64,000 nt of DNA, taken from the NCBI RefSeq assembly GCF_043195135.1, contig NZ_JBAFWP010000018.1; one strand, 5' to 3'. This stretch comes from NCEH01 sp043195135. GTDB taxonomy: Bacteria > Pseudomonadota > Alphaproteobacteria > Rhizobiales > Xanthobacteraceae. Shown piece after piece: positions 7,881-16,748 of the stretch; the first letter of the stretch is position 1; the number at the start of each line of letters is the position of its first letter. Below the pieces are notes generated by a model. That model was not told the origin of the DNA and made no database searches. It saw only the letters and a program-made list of their open reading frames with translations. The position numbers were made by a program, and so were the translations under genes.

Positions 7881-8690
7881 TTATCTTTGGTTCGACGCGG
7901 CGGTGGGGCGCCACACCATGAGGCGATCCTCGATCGCGCTCACGAACGTGTCGATGAGGATCACGAACACGGCCAGCACCAGCATGCCGGAAAACACCCC
8001 GGTGACGTCGAACACGCCTTCGGCCTGGTGGATGCGATAGCCGAGCCCCGCCGCCGAGCCGAGATATTCGCCCACCACCGCCCCCACCAGCGCGAACCCG
8101 ACCGCCGTGTGCAGGGACGAGAACATCCAGGAGAGCGCAGACGGCCAATAGACGTGGCGCAGCAATTGCCGCTCGCTCATGCCGAGCATGCGCGCATTGG
8201 CGAGCACGGTGGGGCTCACCTCCTTCACGCCCTGGTAGACGTTGAAGAAGACGATGAAGAACACCAGCGTGACGCCGAGCGCCACCTTCGACCAGATGCC
8301 GAGCCCGAGCCACAGCGCGAAGATCGGCGCCAGCACCACGCGCGGCAAGGCATTGGCCATCTTCACATAGGGGTCGAACACCGCCGCGACCCTCTGCTGG
8401 CGCGCGAACCAGAAGCCCACCAGCACGCCGCCGCCGGCGCCGATCAGGAAGGCCAGCACGGTCTCCAGCAAGGTGATGCCGAGGTGATACCAGATCACCC
8501 CGGTGGCGAAATCGCGCCACGTGCGCCCGAACACCGCGAGCGGCGTCGAGAAGAAGAACGGGTCCAGCAGATAGAAGGCCTTGGCGGACACCAGCCCGGC
8601 CGGGATCTTGATCGTCGAGGCGAAATGCCAGATGGCGATGAGGATGACCGCCACCAGCACTTGCAGCAGGTGCAGCACGAGGCGGTTCAT
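7881..8690 (-). CDS. ABC transporter permease, NitT/TauT type
   Basis: 269-residue inner-membrane permease with about six hydrophobic helices. The cytoplasmic EAA loop (LANARMLGMSERQLLRHVYW) that docks on the ATPase is present. The start at 8690 overlaps the ATPase stop by ATGA, indicating translational coupling. It belongs to the BPD_transp_1 superfamily in the SsuC/TauC style. A longer upstream frame exists only as overlap with the ATPase gene and is not real. Confidence 0.93.
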   Translation of the reverse strand: MNRLVLHLLQVLVAVILIAIWHFASTIKIPAGLVSAKAFYLLDPFFFSTPLAVFGRTWRDFATGVIWYHLGITLLETVLAFLIGAGGGVLVGFWFARQQRVAAVFDPYVKMANALPRVVLAPIFALWLGLGIWSKVALGVTLVFFIVFFNVYQGVKEVSPTVLANARMLGMSERQLLRHVYWPSALSWMFSSLHTAVGFALVGAVVGEYLGSAAGLGYRIHQAEGVFDVTGVFSGMLVLAVFVILIDTFVSAIEDRLMVWRPTAASNQR

Positions 8691-9544
8691 GCGCTCACGC
8701 CCTCGGCCTGGAGATAGCCCTTCACCACTTCCTCCTTCAGCGCCGACCAGATCTCCTTGTGAAGCGCATGGAACACCGGATCGAGCCGCACCTCGGCGAT
8801 ATCGCGCGGGCGCGGCAGCTCGATGCGCCATTGGCCGATGATGCGCGAGGCCGGCCCCGCCCCCATGATCACCACCCGGTCGGCAAGCGCGATGGCCTCT
8901 TCCAGGTCGTGGGTCACGAACAGCACCGCCTTGCGATCGGCGCTCCACAGGTCCAGCAACAGATTGCCCATGATCTGCCGGGTCTGTGCATCGAGCGGTC
9001 CGAACGGCTCGTCCATCAGCAGGATTTTCGGATCGCGGATCAGCACCTGGGCGAGCCCCACGCGCTTCCTCTGTCCGCCCGAGAGCATGTGGGGATAGCG
9101 GTTCGCGAAGGCGGCGAGCCCCACGCGCTTCAGCCATGCCAGCGCCCGCGCGCGCGCCTCGGCGGCGGACACGCCCGCCACGTCGAGGCCGATGGCGACA
9201 TTCTCAAGCGCGGTCTTCCAGGGAAACAGGGCCTCGGCCTGAAACAGATATCCCGCCTGCCGATTCAGCCCGGCGAGCGGCGCGCCGAAGATGGAGACGG
9301 TCCCGGCGCCGGGAATGAGGAGCCCCGCCGTGGCGTTGAGCAAGGTGGACTTGCCGCAGCCCGTCGGACCGACGATGGCGACGAACTCCCCGTCCGCCAC
9401 CTCCAGGTCCGCCCCCTCGACGGCGATGAAGGCGGCCTCGCCCTTGGCGCGGGCGGGAAACACGATCCGCACGCCCGCGAGCTGCACCGCGCACGGTGGC
9501 GCATCACCCGCCGAGGTGCCGCTGTGCGACATCGACCCTGCCAT
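8687..9544 (-). CDS. ABC transporter ATP-binding protein, NitT/TauT type
   Basis: 285-residue ATPase that drives the importer encoded by the next two genes. Walker A is GPTGCGKST, the signature LSGGQRKR, Walker B ILLMDEPFGPLD, and the switch His lies in FVTHDLEEA. LSGGQRKR replaces the more common LSGGMRQR or LSGGQQQR. The start at 9544 (MAGSMSHS) was chosen because upstream residues are proline/arginine-rich and unconserved. It is the first gene of the operon, so the promoter should lie just above 9544. Confidence 0.92.
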   Translation of the reverse strand: MAGSMSHSGTSAGDAPPCAVQLAGVRIVFPARAKGEAAFIAVEGADLEVADGEFVAIVGPTGCGKSTLLNATAGLLIPGAGTVSIFGAPLAGLNRQAGYLFQAEALFPWKTALENVAIGLDVAGVSAAEARARALAWLKRVGLAAFANRYPHMLSGGQRKRVGLAQVLIRDPKILLMDEPFGPLDAQTRQIMGNLLLDLWSADRKAVLFVTHDLEEAIALADRVVIMGAGPASRIIGQWRIELPRPRDIAEVRLDPVFHALHKEIWSALKEEVVKGYLQAEGVSA

Positions 9545-9777
9545 TGATCCTCCCGCGCGCCGGTGATCCGGCCTTGCTTGGGGCGGGAGGGTAAGGCGAT
9601 TTTTTCCCGATGGGGAGGGCGTGCCCCAACGAAAACGCCGCCAACCCTGGGGATGGCGGCGCGGTTCAGGCGCTTGGGGCGTCGGCAGCACGCGCCAATG
9701 GCTGCGCCCGCCGGTTCACGACGGCCGCAACGCCAAAGCGCTCCGCGAAACGATGCGGGCCGAGGCCCGCAGACGCA

Positions 9778-10053
9778 TCAGCGGCGGCGGAAATTCTGCT
9801 GGCGGCGGGCGCCGGGCGGGGGGGCATTGCCTTCCGCCTTGTGGCGGAAATTGATGCGACCGCGATCGAGGTCGTACGGCGACATCTCGACCACCACCCG
9901 GTCCCCTTCAATGGTGCGGATGCGGTTCTTCTTCATCTTTCCGGCCGCATAGGCCAGGATCTGATGATCATTGTCGAGCCGCACACGGAAGTTGCCATCG
10001 GGCAATACTTCCGTGACCGTTCCTTCGAACTCCAGCAATTCTTCCTTCGCCAT
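9778..10053 (-). CDS. infA: Translation initiation factor IF-1, C-terminally extended
   Basis: 91 residues. MAKEELLEFEGTVTEVLPDG and the following S1/OB-fold region are classical IF-1, which binds the 30S A site during initiation. Standard IF-1 ends near residue 72, just after the RINFRHK region; here a basic, glutamine- and proline-containing tail of about 20 residues follows (PPPGARRQQNFRRR). The gene is 26 bp downstream of a DEAD-box helicase gene on the same strand, so both probably share a message. It may be a second, specialised IF-1; whether a standard infA exists elsewhere cannot be seen here. Confidence 0.9.
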   Translation of the reverse strand: MAKEELLEFEGTVTEVLPDGNFRVRLDNDHQILAYAAGKMKKNRIRTIEGDRVVVEMSPYDLDRGRINFRHKAEGNAPPPGARRQQNFRRR

Positions 10054-10079
10054 ATAGTCTTCTCCAGCTACCCCAGATT

Positions 10080-11615
10080 TCAACGCGGGCGCTTGAACGC
10101 CGTGCCCGGCTTGCCGCCGTTGGCCGGCCCGGACCCAGCGCGCATGAAGCCGACCGCACCGATTTCCGATGCGCCACGTTGGCCGCCCGGGGCGCGAGCC
10201 GCCCGTTGATCCTGCCGCGCGCCCGTGCGCGGCGATTCAGCAGGGCGGCCCGAGGGCGCGCCCGCAGTGCGAGATTCGTTGGACCGTCCCTCGTGGGAGC
10301 GCCCGTCGTGGGAGCGCCCATCCTGACCGCCGCGGCCGTCATGACCGCGATGATCGCCGCGATGATCCTGGCTGCGGCCTTCCGGGCGCGGACCGCGACC
10401 CTGGCTCGGCGCGCCGCTGCGGCCACCGGCCGGCTTGTTGCGGGCCGGAGCGCCGGCGGTGGGGTCCACGATCGGCGCCGTGCCGGGCGTCGAGCGCCGG
10501 TCGGTGAGCGGCAATTGCATGCGGATCAGCTTTTCGATGGACCGCAGGTACGCGCGCTCCTCGCCGTCGCAGAACGAGATCGCGATGCCCTCGCGGCCGG
10601 CGCGCGCGGTGCGGCCGATGCGGTGGACATAGGATTCCGGCACGTTCGGCAGGTCGAAATTGAACACGTGGCTGACGCCCGTGACATCGATGCCGCGCGC
10701 GGCGATATCGGTGGCCACCAGGGTGCGCACGGTGCCTTCGCGGAACGCGGCGAGCACGCGGTCGCGCTGGTTCTGCGATTTGTTGCCGTGGATCGCCTCG
10801 GCGGCGCGGCCGTATTTGGCAAGCGCGCTCACCACCTTGTCGGCGCCGTGCTTGGTGCGGGTGAAGACGAGCGAGCGCTCGACCCCCTCGGCGCCGAGCA
10901 ATTCGGCCAGCAGGGCCGGCTTGCCCTGCTTTTCCACCAGCATCACGTGCTGCTCGACCCGATCGGCGGTCTTGGCCGCCGGAGTGACGGAGACCGTCAC
11001 CGGATTGCGCAGCATGGAGCCGGCGAGATCCGCGATGGCGGAGGGCATGGTGGCGGAGAAGAACAGGTTGTGGCGCTTCGCCGGCAGGCGGCGGATGATG
11101 GCGCGGATGGCATGGACGAAGCCCATGTCCAGCATCTGGTCGGCCTCGTCGAGCACGAACACTTCCACCGCGTCGAGCTTCACGGCATGGTTCTCGGCGA
11201 GATCCAGCAGGCGGCCGGGGGTCGCCACCAGCACGTCCACGCCGCGATGCAGGGCGCGGATCTGCCGGCCCATGGGAACGCCGCCGATGGCGAGTTCCAC
11301 GGTGCGGCCGGTGTGGCGGCCGAACTTCTCGAAATTCTCGACGATCTGGCCGGACAATTCGCGGGTCGGCGACAGCACCAGCACGCGCACGTGCTTGGGC
11401 TCGGGCCGGCGGGGATGGCGCACCATATGGTCGAGGATGGGCAGCGCGAACGCCGCGGTCTTGCCGGTGCCGGTCTGGGCGATGCCGATCAGGTCATGGC
11501 CGGCGAGGATCTGGGGGATGGCCTGCGCCTGGATCGGCGTCGGCGTAACATGGCGCTCTTCGGTGAGGGCCTGGACGATGGGTTCGGCAAGGCCGAGTTC
11601 GGAAAAAGAGGTCAA
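10080..11615 (-). CDS. DEAD-box ATP-dependent RNA helicase (RhlE-like)
   Basis: 511 residues. All helicase motifs are present: Q motif (TPTPIQAQAIP), motif I AQTGTGKT, Ia PTRELS, II DEAD, III SAT, V ATDIAARGID and VI HRIGRTARAG. From about residue 385 the protein becomes low-complexity, rich in Arg, Gly, Asp and His, with repeated GRS and DHRG-like units; such tails bind RNA and favour condensates. I place the start at TTG 11615, giving the usual TSFSELGL N-terminus; no ATG is available near that point and a GTG at 11699 would add an atypical leader. A six-codon frame ends overlapping this TTG. It probably acts in ribosome assembly or cold adaptation. Confidence 0.92.
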   Translation of the reverse strand: MTSFSELGLAEPIVQALTEERHVTPTPIQAQAIPQILAGHDLIGIAQTGTGKTAAFALPILDHMVRHPRRPEPKHVRVLVLSPTRELSGQIVENFEKFGRHTGRTVELAIGGVPMGRQIRALHRGVDVLVATPGRLLDLAENHAVKLDAVEVFVLDEADQMLDMGFVHAIRAIIRRLPAKRHNLFFSATMPSAIADLAGSMLRNPVTVSVTPAAKTADRVEQHVMLVEKQGKPALLAELLGAEGVERSLVFTRTKHGADKVVSALAKYGRAAEAIHGNKSQNQRDRVLAAFREGTVRTLVATDIAARGIDVTGVSHVFNFDLPNVPESYVHRIGRTARAGREGIAISFCDGEERAYLRSIEKLIRMQLPLTDRRSTPGTAPIVDPTAGAPARNKPAGGRSGAPSQGRGPRPEGRSQDHRGDHRGHDGRGGQDGRSHDGRSHEGRSNESRTAGAPSGRPAESPRTGARQDQRAARAPGGQRGASEIGAVGFMRAGSGPANGGKPGTAFKRPR

Positions 11616-11629
11616 GCTCTGTCTTTCAT
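11612..11629 (-). other. Five-residue leader frame overlapping the helicase start
   Basis: ATG at 11629 opens MKDRA followed by TGA. The TGA overlaps the helicase TTG start as TTGA, the geometry of translational coupling. It may be a reinitiation leader, or chance. Confidence 0.3.
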
Positions 11630-11960
11630 GCGGCGAACGCCACCCGGGGCGCAGGACAAGGTCCACGCGCCACGCGCATTCGCGGGGGGTGTGTGACACC
11701 CCGCGTGGCCTGGGCTGTCGAATTCTGCAAAATGAGTATCGGGCTTAAGCCGACGGGAATGGAGCATTCCCGGAGCGTTCCGCTACGCGGCCCGAGAGCG
11801 ACCTGTCCGGCATCATCTGCGCCGCCGACCGCTACAGCCCGCCATATGGCCCAGATCCGTGATGATTTCAAGGCAAAGGCCATCTGCCGCCGCATTTTGT
11901 GCGCAAGCCCCCCCTTGCGGCATGCCGGCGCATCGCCGAAATAGCCCGCCGGGAGGACCC
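11616..11960. other. Divergent intergenic region, helicase and dedA
   Basis: 345 bp separate the divergent helicase and dedA genes and must hold both promoters. A small hairpin (GGGTGT/ACACCC, near 11686-11702) would lie in the helicase leader. No protein gene is convincing. Confidence 0.4.
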
Positions 11961-12485
11961 ATGATCGACTTCGACGCCTATGCCGCGCCGGTGCTGGATT
12001 TCATTCGCGCCCGCCAATCCTTCGCCCCGGCCATCGTGTTCGCCCTGGCGTTCGGTGAGTCCATCGCCTTCCTCTCGCTGCTCATTCCGGCGACCATGCT
12101 GCTGCTCGGCATCGGCGCGCTGATCCAGGCGGGCGGGCTCGATTTCTGGTCGATCTGGTTCGCCGCCGTGTGCGGCGCCGTGCTGGGAGACGCCCTCTCC
12201 TATTGGTTCGGCCTGCATTTCAAGCAACGCGCCAAGACCTTCTGGCCCCTCTCCCGGCGCCCGGACCTGGTGCGGCAGGGGGAGGCCTTTTTCGCGCGGT
12301 TCGGCATCTGGGGCGTTGCGGTGGGGCGGTTCTTCGGCCCCGCCCGCGCGGTGGTTCCGCTCATCGCCGGCATCCTCGCCATGCCGCAGATTCCGTTTCA
12401 GGTGGCGAATGTGCTGAGCGCCCTGGTCTGGGCCTTCGTGATGCTGGCGCCGGGCGCCGCCGTGCTGAAGGCCTTGGGCTGGTAG
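11961..12485 (+). CDS. DedA family membrane protein
   Basis: 174 residues; inner-membrane DedA/SNARE-associated family, linked to lipid scrambling and membrane homeostasis. Family features seen are GESIAFLSLLIPATMLLL near 31-48, GDALSYWFG, and the conserved FGRFFGPARAVVPLIAG-type segment (here VGRFFGPARAVVPLIAG). GGGAGGA stands just before ATG 11961, fixing the start. It is somewhat shorter than E. coli DedA proteins. It stands alone, divergent from the helicase operon. Confidence 0.9.
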   Translation: MIDFDAYAAPVLDFIRARQSFAPAIVFALAFGESIAFLSLLIPATMLLLGIGALIQAGGLDFWSIWFAAVCGAVLGDALSYWFGLHFKQRAKTFWPLSRRPDLVRQGEAFFARFGIWGVAVGRFFGPARAVVPLIAGILAMPQIPFQVANVLSALVWAFVMLAPGAAVLKALGW

Positions 12486-12627
12486 GGCAAGGCCCGTCCA
12501 TCCTCCCTAACGGAAAGTCCGCGGTCGCGTGTAAAAAAGCGCTTCGCCGGGCGCGGGAACAGGGCCGCGGGTGCGGGTGTTGGCCTCATGGGGATCCGCT
12601 GGGGGAACAGCCCGGACAGGAGGCCGC

Positions 12628-12996
12628 ATGTCCCATCGCCCGCCCCATCATCCAGACAGCCACGCGCCCCGCCTACGCCGCTCGCAGCCTCGCACCGCCC
12701 TGCGCGCCGCGCTGGTGCTCGGCCTCGGTCTCGTCCTGAGCCAGGCGATGGGCGTAACCGGCGTTGCGGCGCAGGTGGGCAGTGATCCGCGCCCGCCCGA
12801 CGCGCCGGGGCCCACCCTGCCCGCCCCCCGGCCCGACGAGAACCTCAGCGACCGTCTGGATCGCACCGACGGGGTCATTCCCCCCGCCCGCAATCTCGAT
12901 CCCGAGCTGACCCGTCCCGCGCCCGACGTGGGCACGACGCCGGTCATTCCCCCGCCGGGCAGCCCGGGCGGCAATCCGCAGGTGCAGCCGAAATAG
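12628..12996 (+). CDS. Proline-rich exported hypothetical protein
   Basis: 122 residues. A long His/Arg-rich N-terminal region leads into a hydrophobic signal (LVLGLGLVLSQAMGVTGVAA, about 30-49). The mature part is mostly Pro, Asp and Gly with a single plausible helix (ENLSDRLDR), so it is likely disordered in the periplasm or cell wall. GGACAGGAGG precedes ATG 12628. No family is recognised. The reading frame's codon bias fits the neighbours. Confidence 0.6.
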   Translation: MSHRPPHHPDSHAPRLRRSQPRTALRAALVLGLGLVLSQAMGVTGVAAQVGSDPRPPDAPGPTLPAPRPDENLSDRLDRTDGVIPPARNLDPELTRPAPDVGTTPVIPPPGSPGGNPQVQPK

Positions 12997-13019
12997 CCGG
13001 GCGCGGGCTGCCATGCGGC

Positions 13020-14153
13020 TCAGGCGCCCTGCGCCTCGCGCAGGACCTCGATCGCCAGCACGATGTGATACAGGCTGCTGGCGCGCGTCGGCTCGATGAT
13101 CGGCTCGCCCCGGCGGTCGATATGTTCCCACCAGGCGCCCGCCACGGGATGGGCGAAGAACCGCATCATCCCGCGCGCCGCCTCGGCGATCTTGCCCGAC
13201 GCCTCGGCGCGTTCGCCGGCGTCACGCGCGATCGCCCGAAGCGCCACATGGGCCTTCAGCCGCTCGGTCTGGGGCCACAGCCGGGCGCGGTCGTCGCGGA
13301 TCGCCAGCTCGGCGTCGAGCGTGTTCAGGGCGAGGCCCAGGGAGGGATCGACCCCATGGGCTTCGGCCAGGGCGACCAGCCGGCGCGCGGCGGCGATGGC
13401 GTCCGGCCTCGCGCGGAGGGTGCCCCAGCGGATCAGCAGCCACGCCCATTCAAACTGATGCCCGGGCTCGACGATCTTCGCCTCGCCGCCCATCGGGTGC
13501 CAGTCGTGGTCGAAATATTCGTAGAGCGCGCCCGTGGCCGGATCGATGAAGGCGGCGAGACAAAGCTCGGCGATCTCGTCGGCAAGCCGGTCCCACGCCG
13601 GATCCGGCGCGGTCTGCGCCCAGGCCAGGCACGCTTCCAGCAGATGCATGTGGGGGTTGGCCTTCAGCGGAAGCGTGGGCGGGCGTCCTTCCTCGAACCC
13701 GGCGCGCGGATGGGCATAGTGCGCGCGCATGGTCTCCAGCAGGCGATGGGCGCGCGCACGCGCCTCCTCGGCCTGCTCGCCGCTGGCATGGGCCGCCGCC
13801 AGGGCGAAGAGAACGAAGGCATGGTCATACGAATCGAAGGCGCCGCTGAGGGTCGCGCCCTCGGGCGTGCGGGTGGCGATCAGCGTGCCGTCGGCGGCGA
13901 AGAAACCATCGAGCGCAGCGAGGCCATGGCGCAGGATCGGCCGCGCCGGGCCGTCCCAGCCGAGCCGCTCCGCCGCCGAAAAAGCATAGATCTGGCGGGC
14001 GACGAGGCGGGCGCGGCGCGGCTCGGGAAGGATCGCGCCGGTGGGATCGAGCCGCTCGTAGAAGCCGCCCTGCCCACGATCGACGCCGCGCGTGGACCAG
14101 AACGGCAGGGCCTCCTGAAACAGCCAGGTGAGCAGATTTTCGGTTTCCGGCAC
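13020..14153 (-). CDS. AGE family epimerase/isomerase
   Basis: 377 residues of the N-acylglucosamine 2-epimerase (AGE) (alpha/alpha)6-barrel family, which includes mannose-6-phosphate isomerase-like, cellobiose epimerase and sulfoquinovose/mannose isomerase enzymes. Seen are the entry FWSTRGVDRGQGGFYERLD, the catalytic-barrel segments NPHMHLLEACLAW and EPGHQFEWAWLL, and a C-terminal GAWWEHIDRRG. The GTG start at 14153 follows AGAGGT at suitable distance and begins at the first conserved residues. It is divergent from the M29 aminopeptidase gene. The exact sugar substrate is unknown; Rhizobiales often annotate this type as mannose-6-phosphate isomerase. Confidence 0.85.
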   Translation of the reverse strand: MPETENLLTWLFQEALPFWSTRGVDRGQGGFYERLDPTGAILPEPRRARLVARQIYAFSAAERLGWDGPARPILRHGLAALDGFFAADGTLIATRTPEGATLSGAFDSYDHAFVLFALAAAHASGEQAEEARARAHRLLETMRAHYAHPRAGFEEGRPPTLPLKANPHMHLLEACLAWAQTAPDPAWDRLADEIAELCLAAFIDPATGALYEYFDHDWHPMGGEAKIVEPGHQFEWAWLLIRWGTLRARPDAIAAARRLVALAEAHGVDPSLGLALNTLDAELAIRDDRARLWPQTERLKAHVALRAIARDAGERAEASGKIAEAARGMMRFFAHPVAGAWWEHIDRRGEPIIEPTRASSLYHIVLAIEVLREAQGA

Positions 14154-14337
14154 GGTCTCGACCTCTGTTCGCGCGCCTCCGGCATACTGACGCCCCCCGC
14201 GTTCGTAAAGTTCGCAGGTCCCGCACGGGGCCGTCGCCCGCGACCCGGGGCACCGGCGCGACGCACGGGCCGTATTCGCAACCGCGCCCGGTTCGGATAA
14301 GGTCCGGCCCGCACAACTATTTTCTGGGCATCCCCTC

Positions 14338-15594
14338 ATGACGGCACATGCGCGCGACCTTTCCGCACCGATCGATCCCGTCCAGCTCGACCGGCTGGCC
14401 GAAGTGGCGGTGAAGGTGGGACTGGACCTTCAGCCCGGGCAGGACCTGTTCCTCACCGCCCCCATGGCCGCGCTGCCGCTGGTGCGGCGGATCGCCGAGC
14501 ACGCCTACAAGGCCGGCGCCGGCCTCGTGACCCCGCTGTTCTCGGACGAGGAGATGACGCTTGCGCGCTATCGCTTCGGCGCCGATGCGAGCTTCGACCG
14601 GGCGCCGGGCTGGCTCTACGACGGCATCGCCAAGGCGTTCAGCGCCAATACCGCGCGCCTCGCCATCGTCGGCGACAATCCGATGCTGCTCTCCGGCCAG
14701 GACCCGGCCAAGGTGGCGCGGGCCAATAAGGCGAATTCGCTCGCGTATCAGCCGGCGCTGGAGAAGATCGCCGGCTTCGACATCAATTGGAACATCATCG
14801 CCTATCCCACCGCCTCCTGGGCCAAGCTGGTGTTCCCCGGCGATGAGGAGCCCGTGGCCGTCGCCAAGCTGGCGCAGGCAATCTTCGCGGCGTCGCGGGT
14901 GGATGGCGACGATCCGGTGGCGGCCTGGAGCGCGCACAATGCCGCGCTGCGCACCCGCACCGAATGGCTGAACGGCCAGCGCTTCGCGGCCCTGCATTAT
15001 TCCGGCCCGGGGACCGATCTCGTGATCGGCCTCGCCGACGGGCACGAATGGCAGGGCGGGGCCTCCACGGCGAAGAACGGCATCACCTGCAACGCCAATA
15101 TCCCCACCGAGGAAGTCTTCACCACGCCCCACGCCCGGCGCGTGGAGGGACACGTCTCCTCCACCAAGCCGCTGTCCTATCAGGGCACGCTGATCGACGA
15201 AATCCAGGTGCGCTTCGAAGGCGGCCGCATCGTCGAGGCCCAGGCGGCGCGCGGCGAAGAGGTGCTGAACAAGGTGCTGGATACGGACGAAGGCGCCCGC
15301 CGGCTGGGCGAAGTCGCGCTTGTCACCCATTCCTCGCCGATCTCGAAGAGCGGCCTGCTGTTCTTCAACACCCTGTTCGACGAGAACGCCGCCTGCCACA
15401 TCGCGCTGGGCCAGTGCTATTCCAAATGCTTCCTCGACGGCGCGAACCTCTCGCCCGAGCAGATCGCGGCGCAGGGCGGCAACAAGAGCCTGATCCATAT
15501 CGACTGGATGATCGGCTCGGATCGCATCGACATCGACGGCATCACGGCGGATGGAGCCCGCGTGCCGGTGTTCCGCAAGGGCGAATGGGCCTGA
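14338..15594 (+). CDS. M29 family aminopeptidase
   Basis: 418 residues, a normal length for the thermophilic-type (AmpS/PepS) M29 metallo-aminopeptidases, which remove N-terminal residues from peptides in the cytosol. Expected metal-ligand regions are present: NIPTEEVFTTPHARRVEG (Glu), a HIALGQCY segment (His) and IHIDWMIGS (His and Asp) close to the C-terminus. The catalytic C-terminal domain follows a Rossmann-like N-terminal half. It reads away from the AGE-family gene, with 184 bp between the two starts. Peptide preference is not predictable. Confidence 0.92.
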   Translation: MTAHARDLSAPIDPVQLDRLAEVAVKVGLDLQPGQDLFLTAPMAALPLVRRIAEHAYKAGAGLVTPLFSDEEMTLARYRFGADASFDRAPGWLYDGIAKAFSANTARLAIVGDNPMLLSGQDPAKVARANKANSLAYQPALEKIAGFDINWNIIAYPTASWAKLVFPGDEEPVAVAKLAQAIFAASRVDGDDPVAAWSAHNAALRTRTEWLNGQRFAALHYSGPGTDLVIGLADGHEWQGGASTAKNGITCNANIPTEEVFTTPHARRVEGHVSSTKPLSYQGTLIDEIQVRFEGGRIVEAQAARGEEVLNKVLDTDEGARRLGEVALVTHSSPISKSGLLFFNTLFDENAACHIALGQCYSKCFLDGANLSPEQIAAQGGNKSLIHIDWMIGSDRIDIDGITADGARVPVFRKGEWA

Positions 15595-15646
15595 AGCGCG
15601 CGCCTGAACCGTCGGCGGCGGCGCAAGGACGTCGCCGCGCCCCCGC

Positions 15647-16567
15647 TCAGCGCAGGTTGAACCCCTCGATGAAATAGCGCGCCACCGGCGAGAGCGGCGC
15701 GCCGCGACGGGTCACCAGCTCATAGGGTTCGCTGCGCGAGCGCAATTGCAGCGGCAGGATCGAGGTCATGCCGAAGCTGGTGCAGAATTGCGCCACCTCG
15801 CTTGAGAGCAGCGCCACGAACGAAGGCTCGCGCTGGAGCAGCGACAGGGTCGCAAACGCCGAGGTGGTTTCCACCAGATAAAGCGGAAAGCGCAGCCCGG
15901 CCTGCTGGAACTCGCGCTCCAGCAGCACCCGCATGGGCATGTTGGCGGAATAGACCACCCAGCGCGCCTCGGCGAGGTCGGCAAGCTCGATGCGCTTGCG
16001 GGTGGCCGCCGGGTGATGGGTGTTCGCCACCACGGCGAGGGTTTCCTCGCGCACGATCACGCTGTCGTAGAGGTCCGGCCGCTCGCTGATGGTGGTGCGG
16101 CAGATGGCGATGTCGAGCCGCCCCTGGTCCAGCAGGCGCAGCAATTCGGCGCTGGTGTCCTCCACCAGCTCGATCGAGATGGCGGGATGCGCCTTGATGA
16201 GGCGCAGCATCATTTCGGTCAGTAGCGGCACCGCGCCCATGATGACGCCGAGCGCCAGCTTGCCGCCGTGGCCCTGGAGCAGGCCTTCCATCTCCTCGCG
16301 CATCTGGCCGAGATTGGTGTGGATCAACCGCGCATAGCGGATCACGCACAGGCCGGCATCATTGGCCACCAGCCCGCGATTGGTGCGGGTGAACAACGTG
16401 GCGCCGAGGGTTTCCTCAATCTCCTGCAACGCCTTGCTGGCGCCCGGCTGGCTCAATCCCACCTGCTCCGCCGCCTTCAAGAGCGAGCCGAGATCATCCA
16501 GCGCGATCAGCAGCCGCAGATGCCGCAGATGCAGGCGCGAGACCATGGAACCGAGGGAAGGCAGCAT
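15647..16567 (-). CDS. LysR family transcriptional regulator
   Basis: 306 residues. An N-terminal winged helix-turn-helix (about 10-68; LGSLLKAAEQVGLSQPGASKAL is cut here to its core AAEQVGLSQPGASKAL) is followed by a LysR substrate-binding domain (about 95-305). The DNA-binding domain and length are typical. It is divergent from the iron-alcohol-dehydrogenase gene with 181 bp between starts, the classical arrangement for a LysR activator controlling its neighbour and itself; a palindrome in that gap is listed separately. The inducer is unknown. Tandem upstream Met residues leave the start uncertain by a few codons. Confidence 0.93.
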   Translation of the reverse strand: MLPSLGSMVSRLHLRHLRLLIALDDLGSLLKAAEQVGLSQPGASKALQEIEETLGATLFTRTNRGLVANDAGLCVIRYARLIHTNLGQMREEMEGLLQGHGGKLALGVIMGAVPLLTEMMLRLIKAHPAISIELVEDTSAELLRLLDQGRLDIAICRTTISERPDLYDSVIVREETLAVVANTHHPAATRKRIELADLAEARWVVYSANMPMRVLLEREFQQAGLRFPLYLVETTSAFATLSLLQREPSFVALLSSEVAQFCTSFGMTSILPLQLRSRSEPYELVTRRGAPLSPVARYFIEGFNLR

Positions 16568-16610
16568 GTCTTTGTATTACTCCAGGATATAGCTGTATCA
16601 ACTCTTCTCA

Positions 16611-16625
16611 GTTTTCAATGAAAAC
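16611..16625. promoter_or_regulatory. Candidate LysR operator palindrome
   Basis: GTTTTCAATGAAAAC is a perfect inverted repeat with one central base, in the AT-rich gap between lysR and the alcohol dehydrogenase. Position and symmetry fit a LysR-type recognition site. Which regulator binds it is inferred. Confidence 0.45.
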
Positions 16626-16748
16626 GCCCTCACATATCCCTTTGCATCAGCACGGTGTCGTAAACCGGCGCCAACTTACGCTGCACTGCAATATAAAAAG
16701 ATGCGAGTCGCGCGTCAAACGGGCGATGTCGTGGGGGAAATACTTGAA

